This document shows positions 18,901-28,679 of a stretch of 43,779 nt of DNA, piece after piece. Source of the DNA: Flavobacteriaceae bacterium (lineage in GTDB: Bacteria > Bacteroidota > Bacteroidia > Flavobacteriales > Flavobacteriaceae); NCBI GenBank assembly GCA_030726725.1, contig JANRDC010000027.1:96751-140529 (forward strand), given 5' to 3'. The notes below the pieces were generated by a model. The model was not told where the DNA came from. It made no database searches and saw only the letters and a list, made by a program, of their open reading frames with translations. The position numbers were made by a program, and so were the translations under genes. Numbering within the stretch: position 1 is the first letter of the stretch; the number at the start of each line of letters is the position of its first letter.

Positions 18901-20241
18901 ATGAAAAAGTTTTTAGAGATTTTATCTAATATTTGGAAAATTGATGAACTCAAAAGTCGCATCGTTTTGACGTTGTCGCTTTTGTTGGTCTACCGTTTTG
19001 GTGCCCAGATCGTACTTCCAGGTATTGATACAGCTCAACTGGCTCAGTTGAATTCTAATACAGATTCAGGGATTTTAGGAATTCTAAATGCGTTTACTGG
19101 AGGTGCTTTTGCCAATGCCTCTGTCTTCGCGCTTGGTATCATGCCTTATATCTCTGCGTCCATTGTGGTACAGTTGATGGGAATTGCTGTCCCATACCTT
19201 CAGAAGCTTCAGAAAGAAGGTGAAAGTGGTCGACGTACATTGAATCAGATTACACGTTGGTTAACCATTGCTATTTGTATCGTACAAGCCCCTGCATATT
19301 TGTATAGTTTAGGAGCCTTAGGCGTTCCTGACAGTGCTTTTGTACTGGGTAAGGGTATTGATTTCATGATTCCTTCGGTAATTATTCTAGTCACTGGAAC
19401 AGTATTTGCCATGTGGTTGGGAGAAAAAATCACGGATAAGGGTATTGGTAATGGTATTTCATTGCTGATCATGGTGGGTATCATCGCCAACTTACCGCAG
19501 GCATTTGTTCAAGAATTTATTTCAAGAACTGCAACTTCCAATGGAGGTTTGATGCTTGTGTTGGTGGAGTTAATCCTTTGGTTCTTGGTGATTTTAGGCG
19601 CTATTCTTATGATTATGGCTACCCGTCAGATCCCAGTGCAATACGCGCGAAGAACTGCTACAGGTACTGTGGACAACAGCGCTATGGGTACTCGTCAGTA
19701 TATTCCTTTAAAGCTTAATGCTTCAGGAGTTATGCCGATCATTTTTGCCCAGGCATTGATGTTTGCCCCTGGTCTTTTGGGAAGAAGTTTTAACCAAAAT
19801 GCTGTAGGCCAATGGATGGAAGTTCAATTCCAAGACATCTTTGGTCTTTGGTATAACTTGTTGTTTGCCTTCTTGATTATCGTCTTCACTTATTTCTACA
19901 CCGCAATCACGGTTCCTACCAACAAGATGGCAGACGACCTAAAACGCAGTGGTGGATTTGTGCCTGGCGTTCGTCCTGGAGAAGAAACTGGAGAATTTTT
20001 GGATAAGATTATGTCTTTGATTACCCTACCTGGATCAATTTTCTTAGCTTTGCTGGCCATTTTGCCCGCCTTGGTAGTTAAATTGTTAGATGTTCAACCA
20101 GGATGGGCCTTGTTTTACGGCGGTACCTCACTGCTTATTTTGGTGGGTGTAGCGATTGATACAGTACAACAAGTCAACGCGTATTTGCTCAACAGGCATT
20201 ACGACGGCTTGATGAAGTCCGGTAAAAACAGAAAAGGTTAG
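18901..20241 (+). CDS. secY: SecY preprotein translocase channel subunit
   Basis: SecY forms the inner-membrane pore for Sec-dependent export and membrane insertion. The 446 residues contain ten expected hydrophobic helices, the first around residues 19-38 after MKKFLEILSNIWKI. The plug and TM2 region includes GIMPYISASIVVQLM, and the cytosolic C5 loop carries GGFVPGVRPGEET. It is 10 bases after rplO and 3 before infA. No map or adk gene intervenes, unlike in many other phyla. Confidence 0.98.
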   Translation: MKKFLEILSNIWKIDELKSRIVLTLSLLLVYRFGAQIVLPGIDTAQLAQLNSNTDSGILGILNAFTGGAFANASVFALGIMPYISASIVVQLMGIAVPYLQKLQKEGESGRRTLNQITRWLTIAICIVQAPAYLYSLGALGVPDSAFVLGKGIDFMIPSVIILVTGTVFAMWLGEKITDKGIGNGISLLIMVGIIANLPQAFVQEFISRTATSNGGLMLVLVELILWFLVILGAILMIMATRQIPVQYARRTATGTVDNSAMGTRQYIPLKLNASGVMPIIFAQALMFAPGLLGRSFNQNAVGQWMEVQFQDIFGLWYNLLFAFLIIVFTYFYTAITVPTNKMADDLKRSGGFVPGVRPGEETGEFLDKIMSLITLPGSIFLALLAILPALVVKLLDVQPGWALFYGGTSLLILVGVAIDTVQQVNAYLLNRHYDGLMKSGKNRKG

Positions 20242-20244
20242 ACG

Positions 20245-20460
20245 ATGGCCAAACAGAGCGCTATTGAACAAGACGGAAGTATTATCGAAGCATTATCCAA
20301 TGCGATGTTTCGAGTAGAATTAGATAACGGTCACATCGTGACTGCCCACATCTCTGGAAAAATGAGGATGCACTACATCAAATTGCTTCCAGGTGATAAA
20401 GTGAAATTAGAGATGAGTCCTTATGACTTATCAAAAGCGAGAATTACATATAGATACTAA
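20245..20460 (+). CDS. infA: Translation initiation factor IF-1
   Basis: IF-1 is a small OB-fold factor that occupies the A site during initiation. Its 71 residues start [20 protein letters not shown] and contain the signature [21 protein letters not shown] and the terminal SKARITYRY. It starts three bases after the secY stop, so it is probably read by re-initiating ribosomes. The rpmJ ATG follows after five bases. Confidence 0.98.
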   Translation: MAKQSAIEQDGSIIEALSNAMFRVELDNGHIVTAHISGKMRMHYIKLLPGDKVKLEMSPYDLSKARITYRY

Positions 20461-20465
20461 ACAGG

Positions 20466-20582
20466 ATGAAAGTTAGAGCATCAATAAAGAAGAGAAGTGC
20501 CGAGTGCAAGATTGTGCGTCGCAAAGGCAGATTGTACGTCATTAATAAAAAGAATCCTAGATTTAAACAAAGACAAGGGTAA
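20466..20582 (+). CDS. rpmJ: 50S ribosomal protein L36 (zinc-free form)
   Basis: This 38-residue large-subunit protein starts [20 protein letters not shown] and ends NPRFKQRQG. The zinc-binding form has three cysteines and a histidine; here only Cys14 survives, with Ser11 and Asn27 in place of the other two cysteines and an arginine at the histidine position. It therefore cannot hold the zinc ribbon. The position between infA and rpsM and the KQRQG end make the identity secure. Confidence 0.96.
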   Translation: MKVRASIKKRSAECKIVRRKGRLYVINKKNPRFKQRQG

Positions 20583-20584
20583 TT

Positions 20585-20959
20585 ATGGCAAGAATTGCAG
20601 GGGTAGATCTACCCAAACATAAGAGAGGCGTTATCGCCCTAACCTACATCTTCGGTGTGGGCAACAGCAGAGCTAAGGAAATTCTTTCTACAGCCAAAGT
20701 AAGTGAGGATACCAAAGTATCTGATTGGAATGATGACGAAATCAGTGCGATTCGCGATGCGGTTTCTTCTTATACCATTGAAGGTGAATTGCGTTCTGAA
20801 ACCCAATTGAACATCAAACGTTTGATGGATATCGGTTGTTACAGAGGTATTCGCCACAGAAACGGTTTACCGCTTAGAGGTCAACGTACCAAAAACAACT
20901 CTAGAACCCGTAAAGGAAAGAGAAAAACAGTGGCTAACAAGAAAAAGGCAACTAAATAA
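20585..20959 (+). CDS. rpsM: 30S ribosomal protein S13
   Basis: S13 lies in the 30S head, bridges to L5 and contacts P-site tRNA through its tail. The 124 residues start [20 protein letters not shown]. The helix-two-turn-helix region with [11 protein letters not shown] and the conserved [20 protein letters not shown] are present, followed by the lysine-rich tail. It is two bases downstream of rpmJ. Confidence 0.98.
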   Translation: MARIAGVDLPKHKRGVIALTYIFGVGNSRAKEILSTAKVSEDTKVSDWNDDEISAIRDAVSSYTIEGELRSETQLNIKRLMDIGCYRGIRHRNGLPLRGQRTKNNSRTRKGKRKTVANKKKATK

Positions 20960-20970
20960 TCCCTAGTATC

Positions 20971-21363
20971 ATGGCCAAGTCAAATACAAAAACAACCAAG
21001 AAACGCAAAGTGATTATTGAAGCTGTTGGAGAAGCGCACATCGCTGCTTCTTTTAACAACATCATTATTTCACTAACCAACAAAAAAGGAGATGTTATCT
21101 CTTGGGCTTCTGCCGGTAAAATGGGCTTTAAAGGTTCTAAAAAGAACACGCCTTATGCTGCACAGTTAGCTTCTGAGGATTGTGCTAAAGTAGCTTTCGA
21201 AGCTGGTTTGCGCAAAGTTAAGGTCTTTGTAAAGGGACCAGGTAACGGACGTGAGTCTGCCATCCGTTCTTTGCACAACGCAGGAATTGAAGTGACTGAA
21301 ATCGTCGATGTGACTCCAATGCCACACAATGGTTGCAGACCTCCAAAAAGAAGAAGAATCTAA
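20971..21363 (+). CDS. rpsK: 30S ribosomal protein S11
   Basis: S11 forms part of the platform near the mRNA exit. The 130 residues start [20 protein letters not shown] and contain [38 protein letters not shown] and the terminal [13 protein letters not shown]. The asparagine-glycine in HNG is the family site of isoaspartate formation. It is followed by a 94-base structured gap before rpsD, unlike the tight spacing upstream. Confidence 0.98.
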   Translation: MAKSNTKTTKKRKVIIEAVGEAHIAASFNNIIISLTNKKGDVISWASAGKMGFKGSKKNTPYAAQLASEDCAKVAFEAGLRKVKVFVKGPGNGRESAIRSLHNAGIEVTEIVDVTPMPHNGCRPPKRRRI

Positions 21364-21457
21364 TAATTAATCCGCCTTCGGGCTTTTCACCGACGTTGTA
21401 GTTAAGATTATCGAAGGATCGCCTTAATTCATAATCACAGCGTCTAAATCTAAGAAA
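21364..21457 (+). other. Structured gap before rpsD (candidate S4 leader)
   Basis: This 94-base gap contains a GCC-UUCG-GGC hairpin with a stable tetraloop (21374-21383) followed by UUUU, and a TTAAG/CTTAA stem (21402-21406 with 21423-21427). CCTTCG (21375-21380) can instead pair with CGAAGG (21412-21417), which would disrupt the first hairpin. S4 represses its own synthesis through leader or coding-region RNA in several phyla, so an autoregulatory leader is plausible. No TAnnTTTG promoter or open frame is visible. Confidence 0.45.
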
Positions 21458-22063
21458 ATGGCAAAATACATTGGACCTAAGTCAAAAATTGCTCGCCGCT
21501 TTGGTGAGCCTATCTTTGGAGATGATAAGGCTCTAGAGAAAAAAAATTACGCACCCGGACAACACGGACAAGCTAAAAGACGCGGTAAGCAGTCTGAATA
21601 TGCGATCCAGTTGATGGAAAAGCAAAAAGCTAAGTATACCTATGGTATCCTTGAAAAACAATTCCGCAATATTTTTGCAAAAGCAAACCGCTCTAAAGGA
21701 GTAACTGGTGAGGTTTTGCTTCAATTGTGTGAATCTCGTTTGGATAATGTTGTTTTCCGTATGGGTATTGCACCTACCAGAAGTGGTGGTCGTCAGTTGG
21801 TTTCTCACAGACACATTACTGTTAATGGATCTATTGTGAATATCCCTTCTTACACTTTGAAAGCTGGTGATGTTGTAGGTGTACGCGAAAAATCTAAATC
21901 TCTTCAGTCCATTGTGGATTCGTTGGCTGCTAGCAGCCAAGTTTATGAGTGGATTACTTGGAATGGTGCCAAAATGGAAGGTACTTATGTAAATGTTCCA
22001 GAACGTCTTCAGATTCCTGAAAACATCAAAGAACAACTCATCGTAGAATTGTATTCTAAATAA
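21458..22063 (+). CDS. rpsD: 30S ribosomal protein S4
   Basis: S4 starts assembly of the 16S 5' domain and lies at the mRNA entry. The 201 residues start [20 protein letters not shown]. The N-terminal region has no zinc-binding cysteines (the C-minus form). The S4 RNA-binding domain follows from about residue 90, with [17 protein letters not shown] and [14 protein letters not shown]4 also helps antitermination in E. coli. The gene lies between rpsK and rpoA after a structured leader. Confidence 0.98.
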   Translation: MAKYIGPKSKIARRFGEPIFGDDKALEKKNYAPGQHGQAKRRGKQSEYAIQLMEKQKAKYTYGILEKQFRNIFAKANRSKGVTGEVLLQLCESRLDNVVFRMGIAPTRSGGRQLVSHRHITVNGSIVNIPSYTLKAGDVVGVREKSKSLQSIVDSLAASSQVYEWITWNGAKMEGTYVNVPERLQIPENIKEQLIVELYSK

Positions 22064-22079
22064 TCAACAGAACCGTATT

Positions 22080-23072
22080 ATGGCATTATTTAATTTTCAA
22101 AAGCCCGATAAAGTAATCATGATCGACTCGACTGATTTCGAAGGAAAATTCGAATTCCGTCCTTTAGAGCCCGGTTATGGACTTACTGTGGGGAATGCAC
22201 TCAGAAGAGTAATGTTGTCAGCCCTTGAGGGTTATGCGATTTCTTCTGTTCGTATCGATAAAGTTGAACACGAGTTTTCTGTGATTCCCGGAGTTGTTGA
22301 GGACGTAACAGAAATCATTTTGAACCTAAAGCAAGTTCGTTTTAAACGTCAAATCGAAGATGTTGAGCACGAATCTGTATCTGTTACCGTATCTGGTAAA
22401 GAGCAAATTACTGCTGGTGATTTCCAAAAGTTCATCTCTGGATTTCAAGTGTTAAACCCTGAGTTAGTGATCTGTAACCTGGATCCAAGTGTATCGGTCG
22501 CTTTAGAGCTGTACATTGAAAAAGGTAGAGGTTATGTACCTGCAGAGGAGAACAAAAAGCCTGGTGCCCCATTGGGAACTATCGCGATTGACTCTATCTT
22601 CACTCCGATCAAGAATGTCAAGTATACCATCGAAAACTACCGTGTAGAACAGAAAACTGACTTTGAAAAATTGATTTTCGAAATCACTTCTGATGGATCT
22701 ATTCACCCAAAAGATGCTTTGACTGAAGCGGCTAAAGTTTTGATTCACCACTTTATGTTGTTCTCTGACGAACGCATCACCCTAGAGGCTGATGAGATTG
22801 CTCAGACCGAAACTTATGATGAAGAGTCTTTGCACATGCGTCAGTTATTGAAAACCAAATTGGTAGACATGGACCTTTCTGTTCGCGCATTAAATTGCCT
22901 TAAAGCTGCAGAGGTAGACACCTTAGGTGACTTGGTTTCTTTCAACAAGAACGATTTGATGAAATTCAGAAATTTCGGAAAGAAGTCGTTGACTGAGTTG
23001 GAAGAGTTGGTAATCAACAAAGGGCTTAGCTTTGGGATGGACCTAGCTAAGTACAAATTAGACAGAGATTAA
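22080..23072 (+). CDS. rpoA: RNA polymerase alpha subunit
   Basis: The alpha dimer is the scaffold for RNA polymerase assembly. The 330 residues comprise an N-terminal domain (about 1-230, with [20 protein letters not shown] and the insert domain) and a C-terminal DNA- and activator-binding domain (about 255-330, with [16 protein letters not shown] and [15 protein letters not shown]). Length and domains are normal, so upstream-element and activator contacts should be intact. It is 16 bases after rpsD and 33 before rplQ. Confidence 0.98.
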   Translation: MALFNFQKPDKVIMIDSTDFEGKFEFRPLEPGYGLTVGNALRRVMLSALEGYAISSVRIDKVEHEFSVIPGVVEDVTEIILNLKQVRFKRQIEDVEHESVSVTVSGKEQITAGDFQKFISGFQVLNPELVICNLDPSVSVALELYIEKGRGYVPAEENKKPGAPLGTIAIDSIFTPIKNVKYTIENYRVEQKTDFEKLIFEITSDGSIHPKDALTEAAKVLIHHFMLFSDERITLEADEIAQTETYDEESLHMRQLLKTKLVDMDLSVRALNCLKAAEVDTLGDLVSFNKNDLMKFRNFGKKSLTELEELVINKGLSFGMDLAKYKLDRD

Positions 23073-23105
23073 TTATTGGGTTTACCCAAAATATAGCACA
23101 ATACC

Positions 23106-23708
23106 ATGAGACACGGTAAAAAAATAAATCATTTAGGCAGAAAAACAGCGCACAGAAAAGCGATGTTGGCCAATATGGCTTGTTCGCTCATCGAGCACAA
23201 GCGCATCAATACAACCCTTGCCAAAGCTAAAGCGCTTAAAGTTTTCGTTGAGCCTTTAATCACTAAGGCTAAAGCTGAAAACAACCAAAGTATCGAAAAA
23301 GGTACGCATAACAGAAGGATTGTGTTCAGTCAGTTAAGAGATAAAGAAACCATCACTGAATTGTTTAGTACTGTTTCTGAAAAGGTTGGGGATCGTCCAG
23401 GTGGATATACCCGAATCATCAAGTTGGGTAACCGTATGGGTGATAACGCAGATATGGCGATGATTGAGTTGGTTGACTTTAATGAGTTGTACAACGCTGA
23501 TAAGCCTAAGGCCAAGAAAACTAGAAGAAAGAAAAAAGCTGATGCTCCTGCAGTAACTGCGGCTCCAGCTGCAGCAGTGGTGGAAGCACCGGTTGAAGAA
23601 ACTCCAGCAGTTGAAGCTGAAGCTCCTCTAGTTGAAGAGACTCCAGCTGCTGAAGAAGCTCAAGACAACAGTGCTGAAGAACAAGAAAGCAAAGGACAAG
23701 ATGCCTAA
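23106..23708 (+). CDS. rplQ: 50S ribosomal protein L17 with long acidic C-terminal tail
   Basis: L17 lies at the tunnel exit. Residues 1-132 are the conserved core ([51 protein letters not shown], each given in part). Residues 133-146 are strongly basic ([12 protein letters not shown]). Residues 147-200 form an Ala/Glu/Pro/Val-rich acidic tail with repeated EETPA-type units. E. coli L17 ends near residue 127. Extended tails are seen in Bacteroidota; the function is not known. It ends the alpha operon and a strong terminator follows. Confidence 0.96.
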   Translation: MRHGKKINHLGRKTAHRKAMLANMACSLIEHKRINTTLAKAKALKVFVEPLITKAKAENNQSIEKGTHNRRIVFSQLRDKETITELFSTVSEKVGDRPGGYTRIIKLGNRMGDNADMAMIELVDFNELYNADKPKAKKTRRKKKADAPAVTAAPAAAVVEAPVEETPAVEAEAPLVEETPAAEEAQDNSAEEQESKGQDA

Positions 23709-23734
23709 TTTTTTCCAATAAGATGTTTTTACTC

Positions 23735-23767
23735 AGGGATAAGCCAATTAGCTTATCCCTTTTTTTT
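23735..23767 (+). terminator. Strong intrinsic terminator after rplQ
   Basis: AGGGATAAGC (23735-23744) and GCTTATCCCT (23751-23760) form a perfect 10-pair stem around a six-base CAATTA loop. The stem is followed by a run of eight T residues including the last stem base. It closes the ribosomal super-cluster and separates it from carA, whose -7 box begins four bases after the T-run. Confidence 0.92.
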
Positions 23768-23770
23768 GAC

Positions 23771-23778
23771 TAAATTTG
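23771..23778 (+). promoter_or_regulatory. Candidate -7 box for carA
   Basis: TAAATTTG matches TAnnTTTG exactly and lies 18 bases before the carA ATG at 23797. No TTG is found at -33, where the sequence is the terminator stem. The box supports the ATG at 23797 and argues against the in-frame TTG at 23776, which overlaps it. Confidence 0.5.
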
Positions 23779-23796
23779 CCACAATTGAGTACTTTA

Positions 23797-24900
23797 ATGA
23801 AATACACCCACAGAAAACCCGCAATTATTTTATTGGCCGATGGCACTATTTTTCACGGCAAAGCCGTAGGAGGGAAGTCCGGAAGCGCCTTTGGTGAAAT
23901 ATGCTTTAACACCGGGATGACCGGTTATCAGGAGATCTTTACAGATCCCTCTTATTTTGGGCAATTGATGGTGACCACCAATGCCCATATTGGCAATTAC
24001 GGGACGCATCCCGAAGAAATCGAGTCGCAAGGCATTAAGATTGCCGGTTTGGTGTGTAAAAATTTCAGCTACCACTATTCGCGTCCTGATGCAGATATGT
24101 CTTTGGAAGACTATCTGGAGCAGCATAACCTGCTGGCCATTTCTGATGTGGATACCAGAGCTTTAGTGGCCTACATCAGAGACAATGGAGCGATGAACGC
24201 CGTTATCTCAACGCATGTTGATGATATAGATGGTTTAAAAAGAGAGTTAGCTGCCGTGCCGAGTATGGAAGGATTGGCCTTGGCGTCAGAAGTTTCTACG
24301 GCTGAACCATATTACTTCGGGGATCCCCAGGCTACGTATAAAATTTCTGCCTTGGACATCGGTATCAAGCAGAATATCTTGAGACACCTGGCCTCTAGAG
24401 GTGCTTATGTTCAGGTATTTCCTCACAATACAACGTTCCAGGAACTTTCAGCCTGGAATCCAGATGCTTATTTTATTTCGAACGGCCCTGGCGACCCAGA
24501 GCCTTTACACGAGGCTATTGCCTGTGCTCAGTCGATGATTGCCAGTGGAAAACCTGTTTTTGGTATCTGTTTGGGGCATCAGGTAATCGCCTTGGCCAAT
24601 GGGGTGCCCACCTACAAAATGCACCATGGACACAGGGGAATCAACCACCCGATTATGAACCTAGAAACAGGTAAAGGTGAAATCACTTCTCAAAATCACG
24701 GATTTGCCGTTGATCGTGATGCCCTGGAGGCACACCCGGATTTGGCCCTCACCCATGTACACCTCAACGATGGAACTGTGGCCGGAATAAAAATGAAAAG
24801 CAAGCCTGTCTTTTCTGTTCAGTATCACCCCGAAGCGAGTCCAGGACCACATGATGCTTCCTATTTATTCGACCAGTTTTTTGGGATGATGGGTTCTTGA
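23797..24900 (+). CDS. carA: Carbamoyl-phosphate synthase small (glutaminase) subunit
   Basis: CarA hydrolyses glutamine and passes ammonia to CarB to make carbamoyl phosphate for arginine and pyrimidines. I start at ATG 23797 (MKYTHRKPAIILLADG, 367 residues). The N-terminal CPSase domain has GEICFNTGMTGYQEIFTDPS. The class I glutaminase domain carries the nucleophile Cys258 in FGICLGHQ and the pair His344 and Glu346 in YHPEASPGP. No carB is in the window. The gene stands alone between the ribosomal terminator and eno, and no terminator is obvious after it. Confidence 0.96.
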   Translation: MKYTHRKPAIILLADGTIFHGKAVGGKSGSAFGEICFNTGMTGYQEIFTDPSYFGQLMVTTNAHIGNYGTHPEEIESQGIKIAGLVCKNFSYHYSRPDADMSLEDYLEQHNLLAISDVDTRALVAYIRDNGAMNAVISTHVDDIDGLKRELAAVPSMEGLALASEVSTAEPYYFGDPQATYKISALDIGIKQNILRHLASRGAYVQVFPHNTTFQELSAWNPDAYFISNGPGDPEPLHEAIACAQSMIASGKPVFGICLGHQVIALANGVPTYKMHHGHRGINHPIMNLETGKGEITSQNHGFAVDRDALEAHPDLALTHVHLNDGTVAGIKMKSKPVFSVQYHPEASPGPHDASYLFDQFFGMMGS

Positions 24901-24929
24901 ACATTTCATCAACAAATAGTGATATTTAA

Positions 24930-26282
<1,353 letters not shown>

Positions 26283-26303
26283 GTAATCATTATTTGAAGA
26301 AAT

Positions 26304-26333
26304 AAAAACGCGGACAATCGTCCGCGTTTTTTT
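26304..26333 (+). terminator. Intrinsic terminator after eno
   Basis: AAAAACGCGGAC (26304-26315) pairs completely with GTCCGCGTTTTT (26320-26331) around an AATC loop, and T residues continue to 26333. The GC-rich core with A- and U-rich flanks could work in both directions, but only the plus strand has a gene ending here. Confidence 0.92.
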
Positions 26334-26378
26334 GTTTTTAATCAGGTTGTATTACCGTTAAATATTTATCAATGCGCT

Positions 26379-26409
26379 TTGTTAATCCTCCCGTTTTCTC
26401 GTATTTTTA
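26379..26409 (+). promoter_or_regulatory. Candidate promoter for gltA
   Basis: TTG (26379-26381), 20 bases, then TATTTTTA (26402-26409), one mismatch from TAnnTTTG. The ATG of gltA is 29 bases beyond the -7 box. The spacing is right for the Bacteroidota consensus. It falls in the 156-base gap after the eno terminator. Confidence 0.5.
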
Positions 26410-26438
26410 CCATTCTTGAAGATTATTAAATCGAGTTT

Positions 26439-27722
26439 ATGTCTGGAAATGCAATATTGGAATACAACGGTAATCGCTACGAATTACCTGTTGTCCAGGG
26501 TAGTGAAAATGAATTAGCGATTGATATCAAAAATCTGCGCAGCCAATCGGGAATGATTACCCTAGATCCAGGCTACAAGAACACAGGATCTTGTGAGAGT
26601 GCCATCACTTTTTTGGACGGTGAACAAGGTATATTGAGGTACAGAGGTTACGCTATTGAAGATTTAGCGGAGCGATCCAGTTTCCTGGAAGTGGTGTACT
26701 TGCTCATCTGGGGCGAACTACCCACCCAAGCTCAGTTGGAAAAATTCCATAAGGATATTGTACACGAGTCCATTGTCGATGAGGACATGAAGAAAATCCT
26801 GGATGGTTTTCCTAAGTCTGCGCACCCTATGGGTGTTCTTTCGTCATTGACCAGCGCTTTAATCGCCTTTAATCCGCGTTTTGTCAACGTCACTTCCGAT
26901 GCGGAAATGTACGAAGCCATTGTGCGTATTGTCGCTAAATTTCCAGTTTTGGTTGCTTGGACATTGCGCAAACGCAAAGGCCTTCCCTTAGACTACGGTG
27001 ATGATACCCTGGGTTATGTAGAAAACATCCACAAAATGATGTTTAAAAAACCCAGTGGAGAGTACAAAAAGAATGACATCATTATTGATGCTTTAGATAA
27101 GTTATTGATTTTACACGCCGACCATGAGCAAAACTGTTCTACGTCTACAGTGCGTATCGTTGGCTCCTCACATGCGGGCTTATTTGCCTCTTTGTCTGCA
27201 GGGATTTCTGCTTTATGGGGTCCGCTGCATGGTGGCGCTAACCAAGCGGTGCTAGAAATGCTTGAGGCCATACAAGCGGATGGTGGGGATACCAAGAAAT
27301 ATATGGCCAAGGCCAAGGACAAAAACGATCCATTCAGGTTGATGGGCTTTGGACACCGCGTTTATAAGAATTTTGACCCAAGGGCCAAGATCATCAAAAA
27401 AGCTGCTGATGATGTGCTCGCTGATTTGGGGATTGACGATCCGATATTAGCCATAGCTAAAGGACTCGAGCAAGAAGCGTTACAGGACGAATACTTCGTG
27501 TCTAGAAACTTGTATCCCAATGTCGACTTTTATTCTGGCATCATTTATCGCGCATTAGGCATCCCTACAGAGATGTTTACGGTGATGTTTGCTTTGGGAC
27601 GCCTTCCAGGCTGGATCGCTCAATGGCGAGAGATGAGATTGAATCAAGAGCCTATCGGCAGGCCAAGGCAAGTTTATGTAGGACAAACATTGAGGCCATT
27701 TACACCCATTGAACAACGATAA
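26439..27722 (+). CDS. gltA: Citrate synthase, hexameric bacterial type
   Basis: Citrate synthase condenses acetyl-CoA and oxaloacetate at the entry to the TCA cycle. The 427 residues start MSGNAILEYNGNRYELPVV; the beta-rich N-terminal domain is typical of the NADH-sensitive type II enzyme. Catalytic residues align with the E. coli triad: His264 in LHGGAN, His306 in GHRVYK and Asp363 in NVDFYSG. His229 in ADHEQNCS binds oxaloacetate in relatives. It is a single-gene unit followed by a terminator that almost touches the next start codon. Confidence 0.97.
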   Translation: MSGNAILEYNGNRYELPVVQGSENELAIDIKNLRSQSGMITLDPGYKNTGSCESAITFLDGEQGILRYRGYAIEDLAERSSFLEVVYLLIWGELPTQAQLEKFHKDIVHESIVDEDMKKILDGFPKSAHPMGVLSSLTSALIAFNPRFVNVTSDAEMYEAIVRIVAKFPVLVAWTLRKRKGLPLDYGDDTLGYVENIHKMMFKKPSGEYKKNDIIIDALDKLLILHADHEQNCSTSTVRIVGSSHAGLFASLSAGISALWGPLHGGANQAVLEMLEAIQADGGDTKKYMAKAKDKNDPFRLMGFGHRVYKNFDPRAKIIKKAADDVLADLGIDDPILAIAKGLEQEALQDEYFVSRNLYPNVDFYSGIIYRALGIPTEMFTVMFALGRLPGWIAQWREMRLNQEPIGRPRQVYVGQTLRPFTPIEQR

Positions 27723-27728
27723 TACTTA

Positions 27729-27752
27729 AACCCTGATCCATCAGGGTTTTTT
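27729..27752 (+). terminator. Intrinsic terminator after gltA
   Basis: CCCTGA (27731-27736) pairs with TCAGGG (27741-27746), extended by flanking A/T pairs, with a TCCA loop and a six-T run (27747-27752). It ends six bases before the ATG of the next gene, an unusually tight placement with no promoter between. Confidence 0.8.
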
Positions 27753-27758
27753 ATTCCC

Positions 27759-28679
27759 ATGTATTTGACACTGAACATACAAAACGAGACCGATCCATTA
27801 AAGTCAGTAGTCTTGGGTATTGCCGAGGACCAAGGGCCTCCTCCTGCTTTGGAGCAGGCTTATGACCCCAATTCACTCATGCATCTTAAAGCGGGTACCT
27901 ATCCCAAAGAAGCTGACATGATCGCGGAGATGGAAAACTTAGCCGAGGTGTTTAAAAAGCATGGGGTGACTGTTTATCGTCCGGAACTAATCCCCGGATG
28001 CAATCAGATTTTTGCCCGAGATATCGCTTTTGTAGTGGATGATTTATGGGTGCTGTCCAATATATTGCCAGATAGGGCTGAGGAAACCAATGCGATACAA
28101 TACTTAATCGATCAAGCACAACCCCAGTCGATCGTGATACCTCCGGAGCAGGTACACGTGGAGGGTGGAGATGTCATGCCGTGGAACGAGTATTTATTTG
28201 TGGGGGTTTATGCGCAACCCGATTATAAAAATAAAATCACAGCCAGAACCAATGCCGCTGCTGTTGACTTTTTGACTGAATTGTTTCCCCACAAAAAAGT
28301 GAAGGCTTTTGCATTAGAAAAGTCCAATACAGATCCGTATGCCAATGCACTGCACCTGGATTGCTGTTTTCAGCCCATCGGTCGCGACATGGCGCTTATT
28401 TACCCACCAGGATTTACCCATCCCGAAGATGTCGCTTGGATCTCCTCTTTTTTTGGTCCCGATCGAATTTTTGAAATCACCCGTGACGAGTTGGTCATGA
28501 TGGGGTGTAATGTATTTTCTATCAGTCCAAGCGTAGTGGTTTCCGAGTCGCGTCTGGTGCGCATCAATACTTGGATGCGCGAGATGGGGCTAGAAGTGGA
28601 AGAAGTGTCTTATCAAGAAATTGCCAAACAGGGCGGGATGTTGCGCTGCAGTACCCTGCCATTAAATCGAGCTCAATGA
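27759..28679 (+). CDS. Amidinotransferase/arginine-deiminase superfamily protein
   Basis: The protein belongs to the guanidino-group-modifying superfamily (arginine deiminase, dimethylargininase, glycine amidinotransferase). Its 306 residues carry the catalytic set: an acid in VEGGDVMPW (Glu135, Asp138), His199 in ALHLDCCF and Cys297 in GGMLRCSTLPL. The LHLDC and RCSTLP segments resemble glycine/inosamine amidinotransferases more than arginine deiminases. Its substrate cannot be fixed from sequence. Its TGA overlaps the ctlX ATG (ATGA), so the two related enzymes are translationally coupled, with argS next. A terminator lies just upstream and no own promoter is seen. Confidence 0.88.
   Translation: MYLTLNIQNETDPLKSVVLGIAEDQGPPPALEQAYDPNSLMHLKAGTYPKEADMIAEMENLAEVFKKHGVTVYRPELIPGCNQIFARDIAFVVDDLWVLSNILPDRAEETNAIQYLIDQAQPQSIVIPPEQVHVEGGDVMPWNEYLFVGVYAQPDYKNKITARTNAAAVDFLTELFPHKKVKAFALEKSNTDPYANALHLDCCFQPIGRDMALIYPPGFTHPEDVAWISSFFGPDRIFEITRDELVMMGCNVFSISPSVVVSESRLVRINTWMREMGLEVEEVSYQEIAKQGGMLRCSTLPLNRAQ

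Noticed and set aside
21533-22036. 167-codon open frame antisense to rpsD
   Set aside because: S4 is intact and conserved across this stretch. The antisense product is low-complexity hydrophobic and aromatic with no family resemblance.
23776-23796. Upstream TTG start for carA
   Set aside because: It overlaps the TAAATTTG box. The ATG at 23797 gives the normal N-terminus.
28571-28675. 35-residue N-terminal extension of ctlX
   Set aside because: It would overlap more than 100 bases of the upstream gene in another frame. The ATGA overlap at 28676 gives a family-like start.
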